In this document: positions 17,634 to 27,504 of the stretch, in pieces
Layout: every line of letters begins with the position of its first letter
Numbering within the stretch: position 1 is the stretch's first letter
Origin: an uncultured Flavobacteriaceae bacterium
GTDB lineage: Bacteria; Bacteroidota; Bacteroidia; Flavobacteriales; Flavobacteriaceae
Assembly (NCBI GenBank): GCA_943789455.1
Contig: CALSUE010000007.1
Coordinates: 186,001-250,000 of the forward strand
Direction: 5' to 3'
DNA length: 64,000 nt
The notes under the pieces: generated by a model
Databases searched by the model: none
What the model was told of the DNA's origin: nothing
What the model saw: the letters and a program-made list of their open reading frames with translations, nothing else
Position numbers and translations under genes: made by a program

Positions 17634-18719
17634 ATGACATTATTACTTGTTTACGCAACAGTCTCTATATTTTTCTCATTCCTTTGTTCCATTTTAGAGG
17701 CTGTATTATTAAGTGTTACATCAACTCACATCAATCTTAAGAAGAAAGAAGGTTACAGATATGCTTCAATTTTGGAGGAGCTAAAAAAAGATGTTGATAA
17801 ACCTCTAATTGCAATTTTAACACTTAATACAATAGCTCACACAGTTGGAGCAATTTTAGTTGGTGTACAAGCCGAGCAACTTCCTTATAAAATAGAATTT
17901 TTAGGGATTAATATTGTAGGGATAGTGTCAGCTATTATGACATTATTAATATTAGTTCTGTCTGAAATTATACCAAAAACTATTGGTGCATCATATTGGC
18001 AGCAACTAAGTAATTTTACAGCTAAAACATTATTAGTTTTAATATTTCCATTAAAATATACTGGTATTTTGTGGCTATTACAACTTACCACAAGCTTGAT
18101 CGGTGGAAAAGGACACGGTAGCGTTTTAAGTCGAGAAGATTTTACAGCAATGACTGAGATTGCAGAAAAAGAGGGTGTTTTTCAAGCATCAGAAAGTACC
18201 GTTATCAAAAATCTATTGAATTTCAAAGAAGTAAGAGTTCGTGATATTATGACACCTCGAACGGTTTTAAAATCTGCTAATGAAGAACAATCCATTCAAG
18301 AATTTTATAATGAACACCCTCAATTACGTTTTTCTAGAATCCCGATGTATTCAGAAAATCCAGATAATATCACAGGGTATTTTCTTAAAGATCAATTACT
18401 AGAAGCTATTATTAAAGGACAGGGAGAACAATCATTAAAAAATATAAAGCGTTCAATTTTAATAACAGAAAGAGATCTTCCAATTCCAAGCTTGTTTGAT
18501 AAATTAATTGATGAAAGAGAACATATCGCTTTAGTTGTTGATGAGTATGGGTCTGTGAGTGGCCTAGTAACCCAGGAAGACATGATCGAAACACTATTGG
18601 GTCTAGAAATTATGGATGAAAGCGACACTATTGAGGACCTGCAACTATTGGCTAGAAAAAGTTGGGAGCGCCGAGCAAAACGTTTAGGAATTATTGACGA
18701 TTTATTACATGAGGAATAA
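17634..18719 (+). CDS. CNNM/DUF21 transmembrane protein with CBS domains (hemolysin C-like)
   Basis: 361 residues. Three to four membrane helices fill the first 150 residues (DUF21/CNNM transmembrane domain with SEIIPKTIGASYW), followed by a CBS pair (about 200-325, VRDIMTPRTVL and LVVDEYGSVSGLVTQEDMIETL). Related proteins (CorB/CorC/CNNM) are linked to magnesium and divalent cation efflux. The C-terminal transporter-associated domain is absent, so this is a short form. Convergent with hflX, whose stop is one base away. Confidence 0.88.
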   Translation: MTLLLVYATVSIFFSFLCSILEAVLLSVTSTHINLKKKEGYRYASILEELKKDVDKPLIAILTLNTIAHTVGAILVGVQAEQLPYKIEFLGINIVGIVSAIMTLLILVLSEIIPKTIGASYWQQLSNFTAKTLLVLIFPLKYTGILWLLQLTTSLIGGKGHGSVLSREDFTAMTEIAEKEGVFQASESTVIKNLLNFKEVRVRDIMTPRTVLKSANEEQSIQEFYNEHPQLRFSRIPMYSENPDNITGYFLKDQLLEAIIKGQGEQSLKNIKRSILITERDLPIPSLFDKLIDEREHIALVVDEYGSVSGLVTQEDMIETLLGLEIMDESDTIEDLQLLARKSWERRAKRLGIIDDLLHEE

Positions 18720-18720
18720 T

Positions 18721-19938
18721 TTATTCTTCCTTATATTCATAATATAAAAAATCGTTGTAAGGAAATCTTTGAATATGGATCTCTTTTACCTCCTCGTATG
18801 TGGTTTCTTTAAAAACATCTAAATTTTCTTTATTTAATGCTGATATAAAAATAGACGTATTCTTATCTCTTCCCATCCAAGTTTTTTGCCAATCTTCTAA
18901 AGAGTAATGTGCTGATGTTTTTTCTGTAACTAAATCATCTTCCTCAATTGTATCGTGTGTATAAGCGTCTATTTTATTAAAAACCATTATTGTTGGTTTA
19001 TTGGCACAATGAATTTCATCTAAAATAGTGTGAACAGAAGCTATATGGTCTTCAAAATTAGGATGTGAGATGTCTACTACGTGAAGTAACAAATCTGCTT
19101 CACGCACCTCATCTAGTGTAGATTTAAAAGACTCCACTAATTGCGTAGGTAATTTTCTTATAAAACCAACAGTATCTGTCATCAAAAAAGGAATGTTTTT
19201 TATCACCACTTTCCGTACTGTTGTGTCTAGCGTTGCAAATAATTTATTTTCAGCAAAAACATCACTTTTACTAATCACGTTCATTAAGGTAGATTTACCA
19301 ACGTTGGTATAGCCTACAAGAGCAACACGAACCATTTTGCCTCGATTTTTCCGCTGAACAGCCATTTGCTTATCTATAGTGACAAGTTTTTTCTTTAACA
19401 GAGAAATTTTATCACGAATAATTCTTCGATCTGTTTCTATTTCAGTTTCCCCAGGGCCACGCATCCCTATACCTCCCTTTTGTTTATCAAGGTGAGTCCA
19501 AAGTTTCGTTAAACGAGGTAATAAATACTGATGTTGAGCCAACTCTACCTGAGTCTTTGCAGAACTTGTTTGAGCGCGTTGCGCAAAAATATCTAGAATA
19601 AGATTAGTTCTATCTAAAATTTTACAATCGAGTATTTTTTCAATATTTCTTAATTGAGCTGGAGATAATTCATCATCAAAGATTGCAGTCCCAATCCTTT
19701 CTCTGTCGATATAAGATCGAACTTCTTCAAGTTTCCCTGCGCCTAAAAATGTTTTTGGATGTGGTTTTTCTAACTTTTGAACAAAACGTTTTACAGCTAC
19801 CCCACCTGCGGTATTCGTTAAAAACTCTAACTCATCAAGGTATTCCTTAGATTGAGTTTCATTCTGTAACTGAGTAATTACACCAATTAATACGGCTTTT
19901 TCTGAGATGGCTTCTCTTTGGTCAATCATAGGGCACAA
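18721..19938 (-). CDS. hflX: GTPase HflX
   Basis: Ribosome-associated GTPase that splits stalled or stress-damaged ribosomes. The 405 residues have the N-terminal HflX domain (KTFLGAGKLEEVRSYI, FDDELSPAQLRNIEKIL), the glycine-rich linker GGIGMRGPGETEIETDRR, and the G domain with GYTNVGKST (G1), DTVGFIRKLP (G3) and NKID (G4). Convergent with the CNNM gene, and downstream of a small membrane protein gene on the same strand. Confidence 0.96.
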   Translation of the reverse strand: MCPMIDQREAISEKAVLIGVITQLQNETQSKEYLDELEFLTNTAGGVAVKRFVQKLEKPHPKTFLGAGKLEEVRSYIDRERIGTAIFDDELSPAQLRNIEKILDCKILDRTNLILDIFAQRAQTSSAKTQVELAQHQYLLPRLTKLWTHLDKQKGGIGMRGPGETEIETDRRIIRDKISLLKKKLVTIDKQMAVQRKNRGKMVRVALVGYTNVGKSTLMNVISKSDVFAENKLFATLDTTVRKVVIKNIPFLMTDTVGFIRKLPTQLVESFKSTLDEVREADLLLHVVDISHPNFEDHIASVHTILDEIHCANKPTIMVFNKIDAYTHDTIEEDDLVTEKTSAHYSLEDWQKTWMGRDKNTSIFISALNKENLDVFKETTYEEVKEIHIQRFPYNDFLYYEYKEE

Positions 19939-19996
19939 AGGTACTAAGAAAACTAATTGAATACGCCTAAAAAAGTAAGGATTGGTTGAATTGGAA

Positions 19997-20230
19997 TTAT
20001 TTTTCTTTTTTCATTTCGCCCAATAAGGTCTTATCATTTATAATATATTTTTTATACTTCCCATCTTTATATCTCCAATAAATAAAAATAGGCATAAAAA
20101 TAAATGAAAGATATAGAACACCGAGTCCCATTACTATTGGCCCTTTTGGGTGTTTTATAGATTCTAGATAGCCCCCTAAAAGCATCCATAGTATAAAAAT
20201 AATAAAGAGTATTTTTAATGCTAATTTCAT
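19997..20230 (-). CDS. Small two-helix membrane protein
   Basis: 77 residues with two predicted membrane helices (about 4-22 and 31-53) and a lysine-rich cytoplasmic tail ending GEMKKEK. No family recognised. It sits between hflX and the divergent phosphodiesterase gene. The hydrophobic layout and clear start make a real gene likely. Confidence 0.65.
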   Translation of the reverse strand: MKLALKILFIIFILWMLLGGYLESIKHPKGPIVMGLGVLYLSFIFMPIFIYWRYKDGKYKKYIINDKTLLGEMKKEK

Positions 20231-20278
20231 AAAAGCAAAACTACAAAAAGTTCTACCTTTAAATAAACCTTTTTCAAT

Positions 20279-21265
20279 ATGAAAAACCTACCATTCATTA
20301 TCATAATTTTATTAACTATCTCGTGTCAATCCAAGCTAGAAAAAAAGTTAAAATCAACAAAAAAAATTACAATAGTGGCGCATAGAGGTGCTTCTGGATA
20401 TTTGCCCGAGCACACCATAGCGTCTAAAGCAGTGGCGCACGCTATGAATGCTGATTATATTGAACAAGATATCGTATTAAGTAAAGATGATATTCCAATT
20501 GTAATTCACGATATATTACTAGATGATGTGACTAATGTTTCAGAAAAGTACCCCAATAGAAAAAGAGAAGATGGTAAATACTATGTGATTGATTTTACTT
20601 TTGAGGAACTAAAAACTTTGGAGGTTACTGAACGATTTGATTCAAAAACAGGTCTCCAAATTTACCCCACAAGATTCCCTAAAGGAACAAGTTCTTTTCG
20701 TTTACATTCTTTACAAGACGAAATAGAACTGATTCAGGGTCTTAATAAAAGTAGCGGTAAAGACATTGGAATATATCCTGAAATTAAAAAACCTAAATTT
20801 CATAACGAAAATGGAAAAGATATTTCAAAAATAGTTTTAGATATTTTAACTAAATATGGTTATTCTACAAAAGATGATCAATGTATTTTACAATGTTTTG
20901 ATGCACAAGAATTGGAACGAATAAGAAATGAATTAAAATCAAAATTATTTTTAGTTCAATTAATGGAATTTCCTGAACAAAATAATCTTTTAGCGTTTTA
21001 TGCAAGCTATGCAGATGGCATAGGCCCCTGGTACAAACACCTAATTTCTTCAAAAACAACCTCAGGTTTTTCTTTTACTTCTTTAGTTGAGGAGGCTCAC
21101 AAGCTAGATTTAGTTGTCCATCCTTACACCTTTAGAGAAGATAGTTTAGATGATTTTGATTCTTTCAAACAAATGATTGATGTTATTATACATCAAGCAG
21201 GAGCTGATGGTGGATTTACAGATTTTCCTGACAAAATGAAGGAAATTTTAGAAATAAAATTATGA
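20279..21265 (+). CDS. Glycerophosphodiester phosphodiesterase (lipoprotein, GlpQ-like)
   Basis: 328 residues. Lipoprotein signal peptide with lipobox LTISC (Cys16), then the GDPD TIM-barrel: VAHRGASGYLPEHT carries the catalytic His-Arg and Glu, and YIEQDIVLSKDDIPIVIHD carries the metal-binding and second catalytic residues. The YPEIKKP motif follows. It hydrolyses glycerophosphodiesters to glycerol-3-phosphate and an alcohol at the cell envelope. Its stop overlaps the convergent CLC gene by six bases. Confidence 0.93.
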   Translation: MKNLPFIIIILLTISCQSKLEKKLKSTKKITIVAHRGASGYLPEHTIASKAVAHAMNADYIEQDIVLSKDDIPIVIHDILLDDVTNVSEKYPNRKREDGKYYVIDFTFEELKTLEVTERFDSKTGLQIYPTRFPKGTSSFRLHSLQDEIELIQGLNKSSGKDIGIYPEIKKPKFHNENGKDISKIVLDILTKYGYSTKDDQCILQCFDAQELERIRNELKSKLFLVQLMEFPEQNNLLAFYASYADGIGPWYKHLISSKTTSGFSFTSLVEEAHKLDLVVHPYTFREDSLDDFDSFKQMIDVIIHQAGADGGFTDFPDKMKEILEIKL

Positions 21266-23041
21266 GTTGGTTAGCTCAATTAATTTATTTCTGTAGGCGG
21301 TTAGTAATTTAGATTTTGAAATAAAACCTACATATTTTTTGTTTTTTATCACGGGTAAGTTCCACGCTCCAGATCCTTTAAATTTTTCCATAATAGTTTC
21401 CATAGAATCATCATAAAAAATAATATTCTGAGCAGACTTCATAAAAAGTGAAACCGTTGTATTTTCATATAGACTTTGGTCAAACATTACAGATCTCACA
21501 TCGTCTAATAAGACAATTCCTAAAAATTGCTCAGTCTCATCTACGACTGGAAAAATATTTCTGCTAGACCTAGAAACACCTTTTCTAAGGAGTTCTCCTA
21601 AAGTCATTTCAGTTGAAATTTTTATAAAATCTGTCTCTATGATTCTATCTATATTTAGCATCATCAATGCATTCTTATCTTTATCTTTTGTAATAAGTTC
21701 TCCTCGTTTTGCAAGCTCTGCTGTGTAGATTGAATTTGGTACAAAATACTTAGTGAAGCCGAAAGAAATGGTAGCTACTAACATCAAAGGAACAAACAAA
21801 TCGTACCCCCCTGTGATTTCTGCAATCAAAAAAATTGCAGTCAAAGGTGCATGTAAAACTCCAGCCATTAGACCTGTCATACCAATTAAGGTAAAATTAG
21901 ATTCTGAGACCTCAAACCCAAACTGATTGATCACTTTTGCAACTGAGTTTCCAAGAGCACTTCCCATAAAAAGAGTTGGTATAAAAATTCCTCCTACACC
22001 ACCTGCAGCAAAAGTAGTAGTCATGGCAATAGCTTTGAAGACTGCAATAAGTAGCAAAATGGCAATTACTGTCCAGACATTGTTGAAATCTATTTGGTAT
22101 TGAATACCACTAAGGGCAACCTCCGTGTTTCCATTTAATAGATTGTTTATTAACCCATAACCCTCTCCATACAGTGGTGGAAATAGATATAACATAAGCC
22201 CAATTGCAAGTGCTGCAATTCCAATCTTAACGTAAGCGTTAGAAAACCATCCAAAAAAACGAGTAATTAAAAAATACATTTTAGAAAAGTATACTGAAGC
22301 AATACCGGTTGCTAATCCCAAAAAAACATAGAAAATTATGTCTTTGACTCGCCATACATCCAACAGTTCAAAACTAAACAAGACATCGGTTCCTCTGAAA
22401 AAATAAGAGGTAATAACTGCTGCAATAGATGCTAAAAGCAAAGGCACTAAAGAGGTGAAAACCAAATCTAAACTAAAAATTTCTACTGCAAAAACTATGG
22501 CTGCAACTGGTGCTTTAAACATAGAAGACATGGCTCCAGCTGTTGCACAACCAATTAATAACATTCTTGTTTTGGCGTTCATATGAAACATGCTTGCAAC
22601 ATTAGAACCTATGGCCGCTCCAGTACTTACTGCTGGACCTTGCAACCCAACAGAACCACCAAAACCTACTGTTATTGGCGCTACCATAAATGAGGCAAAC
22701 ATTTTATATCTTTCTATGATTCCACTTCGTTTAGAAATAGCATACAGCGTGGTAGAAATTCCATGGCCAATTTCTTTTTTTAAAAAGTTTTTTTTGATTA
22801 GATACACAAGCCAAACTCCTATAATTGGAAAAATAAAATACAAGGAGTAGTAGTAATTTCTAATGAATCCCCCTTCCAACACAGATTGAATAAATAAAGT
22901 AAGGTATTTTAATAGAACTGTTCCTAAACCCGCTAAAAAACCAACAAGAACACTTAATACTAAAATAAATTGACGTTCAGAGATATACTTATATCTCCAT
23001 ATCAAAATTTTAGTAAAAATAGTTCGTTTTTTATTAGGCAT
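21260..23041 (-). CDS. CLC family chloride channel/transporter with CBS pair
   Basis: 593 residues: a CLC membrane core (about 25-435) with GHGIST, GFGGSVGLQGPAVSTG and AAGGVGGIFIPTLFMG, then two CBS domains (about 465-590). In CLC antiporters the second motif is GREGP or GLEGP, with a gating glutamate that is essential for proton coupling. Here the residue is Gln134 (codon CAA at 22640-22642). The position of the internal proton glutamate is isoleucine (VEIFSLD). Both features suggest passive anion conduction rather than Cl-/H+ exchange (inference from E. coli ClC studies). The CBS pair may sense nucleotides. Confidence 0.9.
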   Translation of the reverse strand: MPNKKRTIFTKILIWRYKYISERQFILVLSVLVGFLAGLGTVLLKYLTLFIQSVLEGGFIRNYYYSLYFIFPIIGVWLVYLIKKNFLKKEIGHGISTTLYAISKRSGIIERYKMFASFMVAPITVGFGGSVGLQGPAVSTGAAIGSNVASMFHMNAKTRMLLIGCATAGAMSSMFKAPVAAIVFAVEIFSLDLVFTSLVPLLLASIAAVITSYFFRGTDVLFSFELLDVWRVKDIIFYVFLGLATGIASVYFSKMYFLITRFFGWFSNAYVKIGIAALAIGLMLYLFPPLYGEGYGLINNLLNGNTEVALSGIQYQIDFNNVWTVIAILLLIAVFKAIAMTTTFAAGGVGGIFIPTLFMGSALGNSVAKVINQFGFEVSESNFTLIGMTGLMAGVLHAPLTAIFLIAEITGGYDLFVPLMLVATISFGFTKYFVPNSIYTAELAKRGELITKDKDKNALMMLNIDRIIETDFIKISTEMTLGELLRKGVSRSSRNIFPVVDETEQFLGIVLLDDVRSVMFDQSLYENTTVSLFMKSAQNIIFYDDSMETIMEKFKGSGAWNLPVIKNKKYVGFISKSKLLTAYRNKLIELTNS

Positions 23042-23053
23042 TTTTAATGATTA

Positions 23054-23773
23054 TTAATCGTAACGTTGTCCAACACTTAAGAAATCTGTTCCTAAATATT
23101 TTTCTCCTTTATTATAATACCAGGCACGCTTTTTTGGCATTTTAATTCCATTTACTATCTCTACACCTGACAATAAAATAAATTCTCCGTCATTTTTTTC
23201 TTCCTCATGATAAAACTGATAAACCTCCATAGCATAAGTAGAAGGATCAAAGTAAAAATACCAAGTATCTTCACCTACTTCTTTTTCATAGCTAACTTTT
23301 AATACTAAGTAATTCTTCTCTTTAAATTTTTTTAGTGCTACTTTTTCATGAATGATTGTTCCAGCATCTTTTAATTTCATTGGCAATCCGTATAAATATG
23401 TATAGTAGTTTTGATACATAATAGCACGTTCACAACTTAACTTATTGGCTGTTTTTTCTTCCTCTGTAGCGATGTGTCCATTGAAATTAATATTGCACTT
23501 TTGGGTTTCTAAGGTGTATTCATATGAGATATTGTCTTGATATGCATGTAACTGAAAATATTCATTTGGTAAATCAAGACTAATTATAGAATGCCTGTCT
23601 GATTTGGTAGGAGTTTCCATCGTTACATTGAAATTTCCTGAGAATGTTTCCCAATTTCCATTGGGATCGTGATATTCAATGGCTTTTTCTAAAAGTTGTG
23701 AACCTGTCATGTCTTGCCCAAAAAGTTGGCTAGTTGAAAAAACAACAAATAAGAGGAAAATACTTTTTTTCAT
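23054..23773 (-). CDS. Secreted DUF6503-like protein
   Basis: 239 residues with a signal peptide ending near LFGQ. The body is beta-rich (WETFSGNFNVTMETPT, YLVLKVSYEKEVGEDTWYFYFDP), resembling LolA-type lipoprotein-carrier folds and, from memory, the Bacteroidota family DUF6503. Likely periplasmic or outer-membrane associated. It lies between aspS and the CLC gene on the same strand; function unknown. Confidence 0.65.
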   Translation of the reverse strand: MKKSIFLLFVVFSTSQLFGQDMTGSQLLEKAIEYHDPNGNWETFSGNFNVTMETPTKSDRHSIISLDLPNEYFQLHAYQDNISYEYTLETQKCNINFNGHIATEEEKTANKLSCERAIMYQNYYTYLYGLPMKLKDAGTIIHEKVALKKFKEKNYLVLKVSYEKEVGEDTWYFYFDPSTYAMEVYQFYHEEEKNDGEFILLSGVEIVNGIKMPKKRAWYYNKGEKYLGTDFLSVGQRYD

Positions 23774-23783
23774 TTTTTAATGT

Positions 23784-23809
23784 ATAAAAAATCCCGCAGT
23801 TGCGGGATT
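23784..23809 (-). terminator. Terminator after aspS
   Basis: On the minus strand AATCCCGCA/TGCGGGATT with a 2-base centre is followed by six T, six bases past the aspS stop and upstream of the DUF6503-like gene. Confidence 0.85.
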
Positions 23810-23815
23810 AAATTT

Positions 23816-25570
23816 TTATTCTTGAATATCTAATTTAATATTCAATTCTTTTAATTGCTCATCGTCTATAGTAGCTGGTGAATCTATCATCACATCTCTT
23901 CCAGAATTATTTTTTGGAAAAGCAATAAAATCTCGAATGGTTTCTTGACCTCCTAGAATAGAAACTAATCGATCCAATCCAAAAGCAATACCTCCATGTG
24001 GTGGAGCGCCATATTCAAAAGCATCCATCAAAAATCCAAACTGTGCTTTTGCCTCTTCATCAGAAAAACCAAGTTTCTTTAACATAATTGCCTGAATCTC
24101 TTTATCGTGTATTCTAATTGAGCCTCCTCCAATTTCGTTTCCATTTAATACCAAATCATAAGCATTGGCTTTCACTTCACCAGGCTTGGAATCCAACAAC
24201 GCAAGTTGGCCAGGTTTTGGTGAGGTAAATGGGTGATGCATGGCATGATAATGACCCGTTTCTTCGTCTAATTCTAACAAAGGAAAATCTACTACCCATA
24301 ATGGTGCAAACTCATCTGGATTTCGGAGCCCTAAACGTTCTGCCATTTCCATTCGAAGTGCACTCAACTGAGCTCTTACTTTGTTTATATCTCCAGATAA
24401 AACACATATTAAATCACCTGGTTTCGCTCCAGTTACTTCTGCCCATTTTTCTAAATCATTTTGATCGTAAAACTTATCTACTGAAGATTTATAACTTCCG
24501 TCTTCATTGCATTTTACATAGACCATACCCAATGCCCCAACCTGAGGACGACGTACCCAATCTACTAATTTATCAATTTCCTTTCTGGTATAAGAAGCCC
24601 CTCCTGGAATGGCAATTCCTACAACTAATTCGGCTGTATTAAATACCCCAAATTCTTTATGCTGTGCTACTGAATTTAGTTCTCCAAACTGCATTCCAAA
24701 ACGGATGTCGGGCTTATCATTTCCATACAATTTCATAGCATCATCATACTGCATTCTTGGAAACTCTGCCACATCTACTCCTTTAATTTCTTTTAATAAA
24801 TGACGTGTTAACCCTTCAAAAGTATTTAAAATATCTTCTTGCTCAACAAAGGCCATTTCACAATCAATCTGAGTAAATTCTGGCTGTCTATCTGCACGTA
24901 AATCTTCATCTCTAAAACATTTCACAATCTGAAAATACTTATCTAACCCACCAATCATTAGCAATTGTTTGAAGGTTTGTGGTGATTGTGGCAAGGCATA
25001 AAACTGTCCTTGATTCATTCTAGAAGGCACCAAAAAATCACGAGCTCCTTCAGGTGTAGACTTAATTAAATAAGGTGTTTCTACATCTACAAACCCATCA
25101 TCAGAGAGGTATTTTCGCACCTCCATAGATACCTTGTGACGGAATAATAAGTTCTCTTTTACAGGGTTTCTTCGAATGTCTAAATATCGATATTTCATTC
25201 TAAGGTCTTCTCCTCCATCGGTAGTATCCTCAATAGTAAATGGGGGTGTTTTAGACTCGTTTAATAGGGTTAACTTAGAAACTAAAACTTCAATTTCTCC
25301 AGTTTTCATATTAGGATTCTTAGACTGTCTTTCTATAACAGTTCCTGTAATTTGAATCACAAACTCTCGCCCTAGTTTTTTGGCACGCTCCATTAAATCT
25401 GCAGCAGATCTTTCTTCATCAAAGATTAATTGTGTTAGACCATAACGATCACGAAGATCTATCCAAATCATAAATCCTTTATCTCTAGATTTTTGTACCC
25501 AACCCGATAAGGTTACCTCTTTATTGATGTCTGAAGCATTTAAAGCTCCGCAAGAATGTGTTCTATACAT
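23816..25570 (-). CDS. aspS: Aspartyl-tRNA synthetase
   Basis: Charges tRNA-Asp. 584 residues, the bacterial length. An N-terminal OB-fold anticodon domain ([23 protein letters not shown]), class II motif 2 ([22 protein letters not shown]), the bacterial GAD insertion (about 290-410) and motif 3 ([16 protein letters not shown]) are all in place. Whether it discriminates Asp from Asn tRNA cannot be judged by eye. Monocistronic, with a strong terminator. Confidence 0.98.
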   Translation of the reverse strand: MYRTHSCGALNASDINKEVTLSGWVQKSRDKGFMIWIDLRDRYGLTQLIFDEERSAADLMERAKKLGREFVIQITGTVIERQSKNPNMKTGEIEVLVSKLTLLNESKTPPFTIEDTTDGGEDLRMKYRYLDIRRNPVKENLLFRHKVSMEVRKYLSDDGFVDVETPYLIKSTPEGARDFLVPSRMNQGQFYALPQSPQTFKQLLMIGGLDKYFQIVKCFRDEDLRADRQPEFTQIDCEMAFVEQEDILNTFEGLTRHLLKEIKGVDVAEFPRMQYDDAMKLYGNDKPDIRFGMQFGELNSVAQHKEFGVFNTAELVVGIAIPGGASYTRKEIDKLVDWVRRPQVGALGMVYVKCNEDGSYKSSVDKFYDQNDLEKWAEVTGAKPGDLICVLSGDINKVRAQLSALRMEMAERLGLRNPDEFAPLWVVDFPLLELDEETGHYHAMHHPFTSPKPGQLALLDSKPGEVKANAYDLVLNGNEIGGGSIRIHDKEIQAIMLKKLGFSDEEAKAQFGFLMDAFEYGAPPHGGIAFGLDRLVSILGGQETIRDFIAFPKNNSGRDVMIDSPATIDDEQLKELNIKLDIQE

Positions 25571-25796
25571 TTTTTATATAATTGATTGTTATTTTATTAC
25601 TGCATAATAATAACCAAAACCACGATTTATAATTTTTCTTACTATAAATGTAATCGTCTACAAATTTAATCAAATCCTATCAATAACAATGAGTTAAGCT
25701 TTGCATTATTGAACGAATTAAATTTGAAGAATATTTTTAAAATACGTTAAGACTTATCTAAAATTTAAGCTCAATTACTTTTTGTAAATTTGCATT
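25571..25796. other. Divergent intergenic region aspS/cupin
   Basis: 226 AT-rich bases upstream of both genes. The only clear element is TAAATTTG at 25785-25792, an exact -7 match that ends four bases before the cupin ATG, so the cupin mRNA may be nearly leaderless. No TTG element is seen at 17-23 bases upstream of it. I see no small ORF or RNA structure. Confidence 0.4.
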
Positions 25797-26159
25797 ATGA
25801 ATAAAGTGGTTAATCTTGAAGAAAAATTCAAACTTTTTAAAGACTTGTGGTCTCCTAAAAGAATTGGAAAACTAAACGGTCAGCAAATTTTATTGGCAAA
25901 AATTAAAGGCGAATTTGTTTTCCATAAACACGATGATGAAGATGAACTATTTCTTGTTATGAAAGGACAATTAGAGTTGGTCCTTGAGGATAGAGCAGTC
26001 ATTTTAAATAAAGGTGAGTTTTTTATTGTTCCAAAAGGAGTACTTCATAAACCTATTGCTAAAGAAGAAACTCACTTATTGTTATTTGAGCCATTAAGCA
26101 CAAAACATACTGGTGATGTATTAGCCGATATTACCGTTGAAACCTATGAAGAAATCTAA
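25797..26159 (+). CDS. Cupin domain protein
   Basis: 120-residue single cupin fold. FVFHKHDDEDELFLVMKGQ provides the His-His-Glu metal ligands and GEFFIVPKGVLHKPIA the last histidine. Cupins of this size include isomerases, dioxygenases and sugar-binding regulators; the substrate cannot be read here. It precedes rsmI by 27 bases and is probably cotranscribed with it. Confidence 0.85.
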   Translation: MNKVVNLEEKFKLFKDLWSPKRIGKLNGQQILLAKIKGEFVFHKHDDEDELFLVMKGQLELVLEDRAVILNKGEFFIVPKGVLHKPIAKEETHLLLFEPLSTKHTGDVLADITVETYEEI

Positions 26160-26186
26160 ATAATTGATGATTAATACAAGTAATGT

Positions 26187-26858
26187 ATGAGTAAATTATA
26201 TTTAGTTCCCACGCCTATTGGAAATTTAGAAGACATGACTTTTAGAGCTATTGCAGTATTAAAAGATGTCGATTTTATTCTTGCAGAAGACACCAGAACT
26301 AGCGGAAAGTTACTAAAGCATTTTGGGATTAGCACTCAAATGCACAGCCATCACATGCATAATGAACATAAATCTGTAAAAGGTGTGGTACAGCGCATTC
26401 AAAATGGAGAATCGTGTGCCTTAATCTCTGATGCTGGAACACCTGCCATCTCAGATCCTGGGTTTTTATTAACAAGAAGCTGTATCGAAAATAATATAGA
26501 AGTTGAATGTTTACCTGGTGCAACTGCATTTGTTCCTGCACTAGTAAATTCTGGATTTCCAAATGATCGTTTTATTTTTGAAGGTTTTTTACCAATAAAA
26601 AAAGGTCGGCAAACACGTTTACTCAAATTAGCAGAAGAAACACGCACCATGATTTTTTATGAATCTCCACATAAATTATTAAAAACCTTAGCTCATTTTT
26701 CAGAATATTTTGGGGAAGACAGAATGGTATCTGTATCTAGAGAACTTACCAAATTATTTGAAGAAACAAAAAGAGGGGCAATCTCAGAAGTGCTGTCTTA
26801 TTATACAAACAAACCCCCAAAAGGAGAGATTGTTATTGTAGTTGCGGGTAAAAAATAG
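26187..26858 (+). CDS. rsmI: 16S rRNA (cytidine(1402)-2'-O)-methyltransferase RsmI
   Basis: Methylates the ribose of C1402 in the 16S decoding centre using S-adenosylmethionine. 223 residues with the tetrapyrrole-methylase-like fold: LVPTPIGNLEDMTFRAI, LAEDTRTSGKLLKHF, LISDAGTPAISDPG, LPGATAFVPALVNSGFP and YESPHKLLKTL are all family motifs. It is shorter than E. coli RsmI because the C-terminal extension is missing, as is common in Bacteroidota. Convergent with the AhpD-like gene. Confidence 0.95.
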   Translation: MSKLYLVPTPIGNLEDMTFRAIAVLKDVDFILAEDTRTSGKLLKHFGISTQMHSHHMHNEHKSVKGVVQRIQNGESCALISDAGTPAISDPGFLLTRSCIENNIEVECLPGATAFVPALVNSGFPNDRFIFEGFLPIKKGRQTRLLKLAEETRTMIFYESPHKLLKTLAHFSEYFGEDRMVSVSRELTKLFEETKRGAISEVLSYYTNKPPKGEIVIVVAGKK

Positions 26859-26867
26859 TTTGTATTG

Positions 26868-27458
26868 CTATTGATGTTTCCCTTTTTCCCAACCGTGTTT
26901 TCCTAAATATTGATTCCCAGATTCCACAGCTCCATCCTCAATGGAGGTTCCCATAGAATCATTCCACCGATTTAAATACCCAAATAAAGAAATAACACCC
27001 AGCATTTCAACAATTTCTCCCTCATCCCAATATTCATATAATCGTTTCTTGATAGTTTCATCAACAGCATTAGGAACTTGACTTGCCAATAATGAAAAAT
27101 CTAAAGCCGCTCTCTCTGCTTCTGAGAATGCAGGATGTGTTCTGTAATCCCAAATATGATCTAATTGCTCCTGTTCTGCTCCATAACGTTCTGCAGCTCG
27201 GATCGCATGGGCTTGACAATACCTACATCCTGTAGCATTACTGGATACCCAAGCAATCATTCTTTTTAAAGCAGAGGTAACCCTACCTTCATTGGCCATA
27301 ACCGCTTTATTCAAATTAATGAACGCTTTGGAAATGGCTGGCCTTCGCTGCATTGTTAATACTGAATTAGGACAAAACCCAAGAGTTTCATTAAAAAATT
27401 CTGCTAGCTTTTTAGTTTCTGGATTATAATCTGGTGATAAAGGTGTTACTAAAGGCAT
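26868..27458 (-). CDS. Carboxymuconolactone decarboxylase / AhpD-like peroxidase-related protein
   Basis: 196 residues. ATGCRYCQAHAIRAAERYG supplies the redox CxxC (Cys78, Cys81) and His84 typical of AhpD-like alkylhydroperoxidases and of the peroxidase-related subfamily. Likely a cytoplasmic thiol peroxidase or its reducing partner; the electron donor is unknown. It stands alone between rsmI and the large surface protein gene. Confidence 0.88.
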   Translation of the reverse strand: MPLVTPLSPDYNPETKKLAEFFNETLGFCPNSVLTMQRRPAISKAFINLNKAVMANEGRVTSALKRMIAWVSSNATGCRYCQAHAIRAAERYGAEQEQLDHIWDYRTHPAFSEAERAALDFSLLASQVPNAVDETIKKRLYEYWDEGEIVEMLGVISLFGYLNRWNDSMGTSIEDGAVESGNQYLGKHGWEKGKHQ

Positions 27459-27504
27459 AATAGATTCTAATTATTAATATAAATGAAGTTACGTAATTTA
27501 TTCC

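Noticed and set aside
24229..24642. 137-codon plus-strand frame in aspS
   Set aside because: Antisense to a well-conserved synthetase; histidine/leucine-rich nonsense translation.
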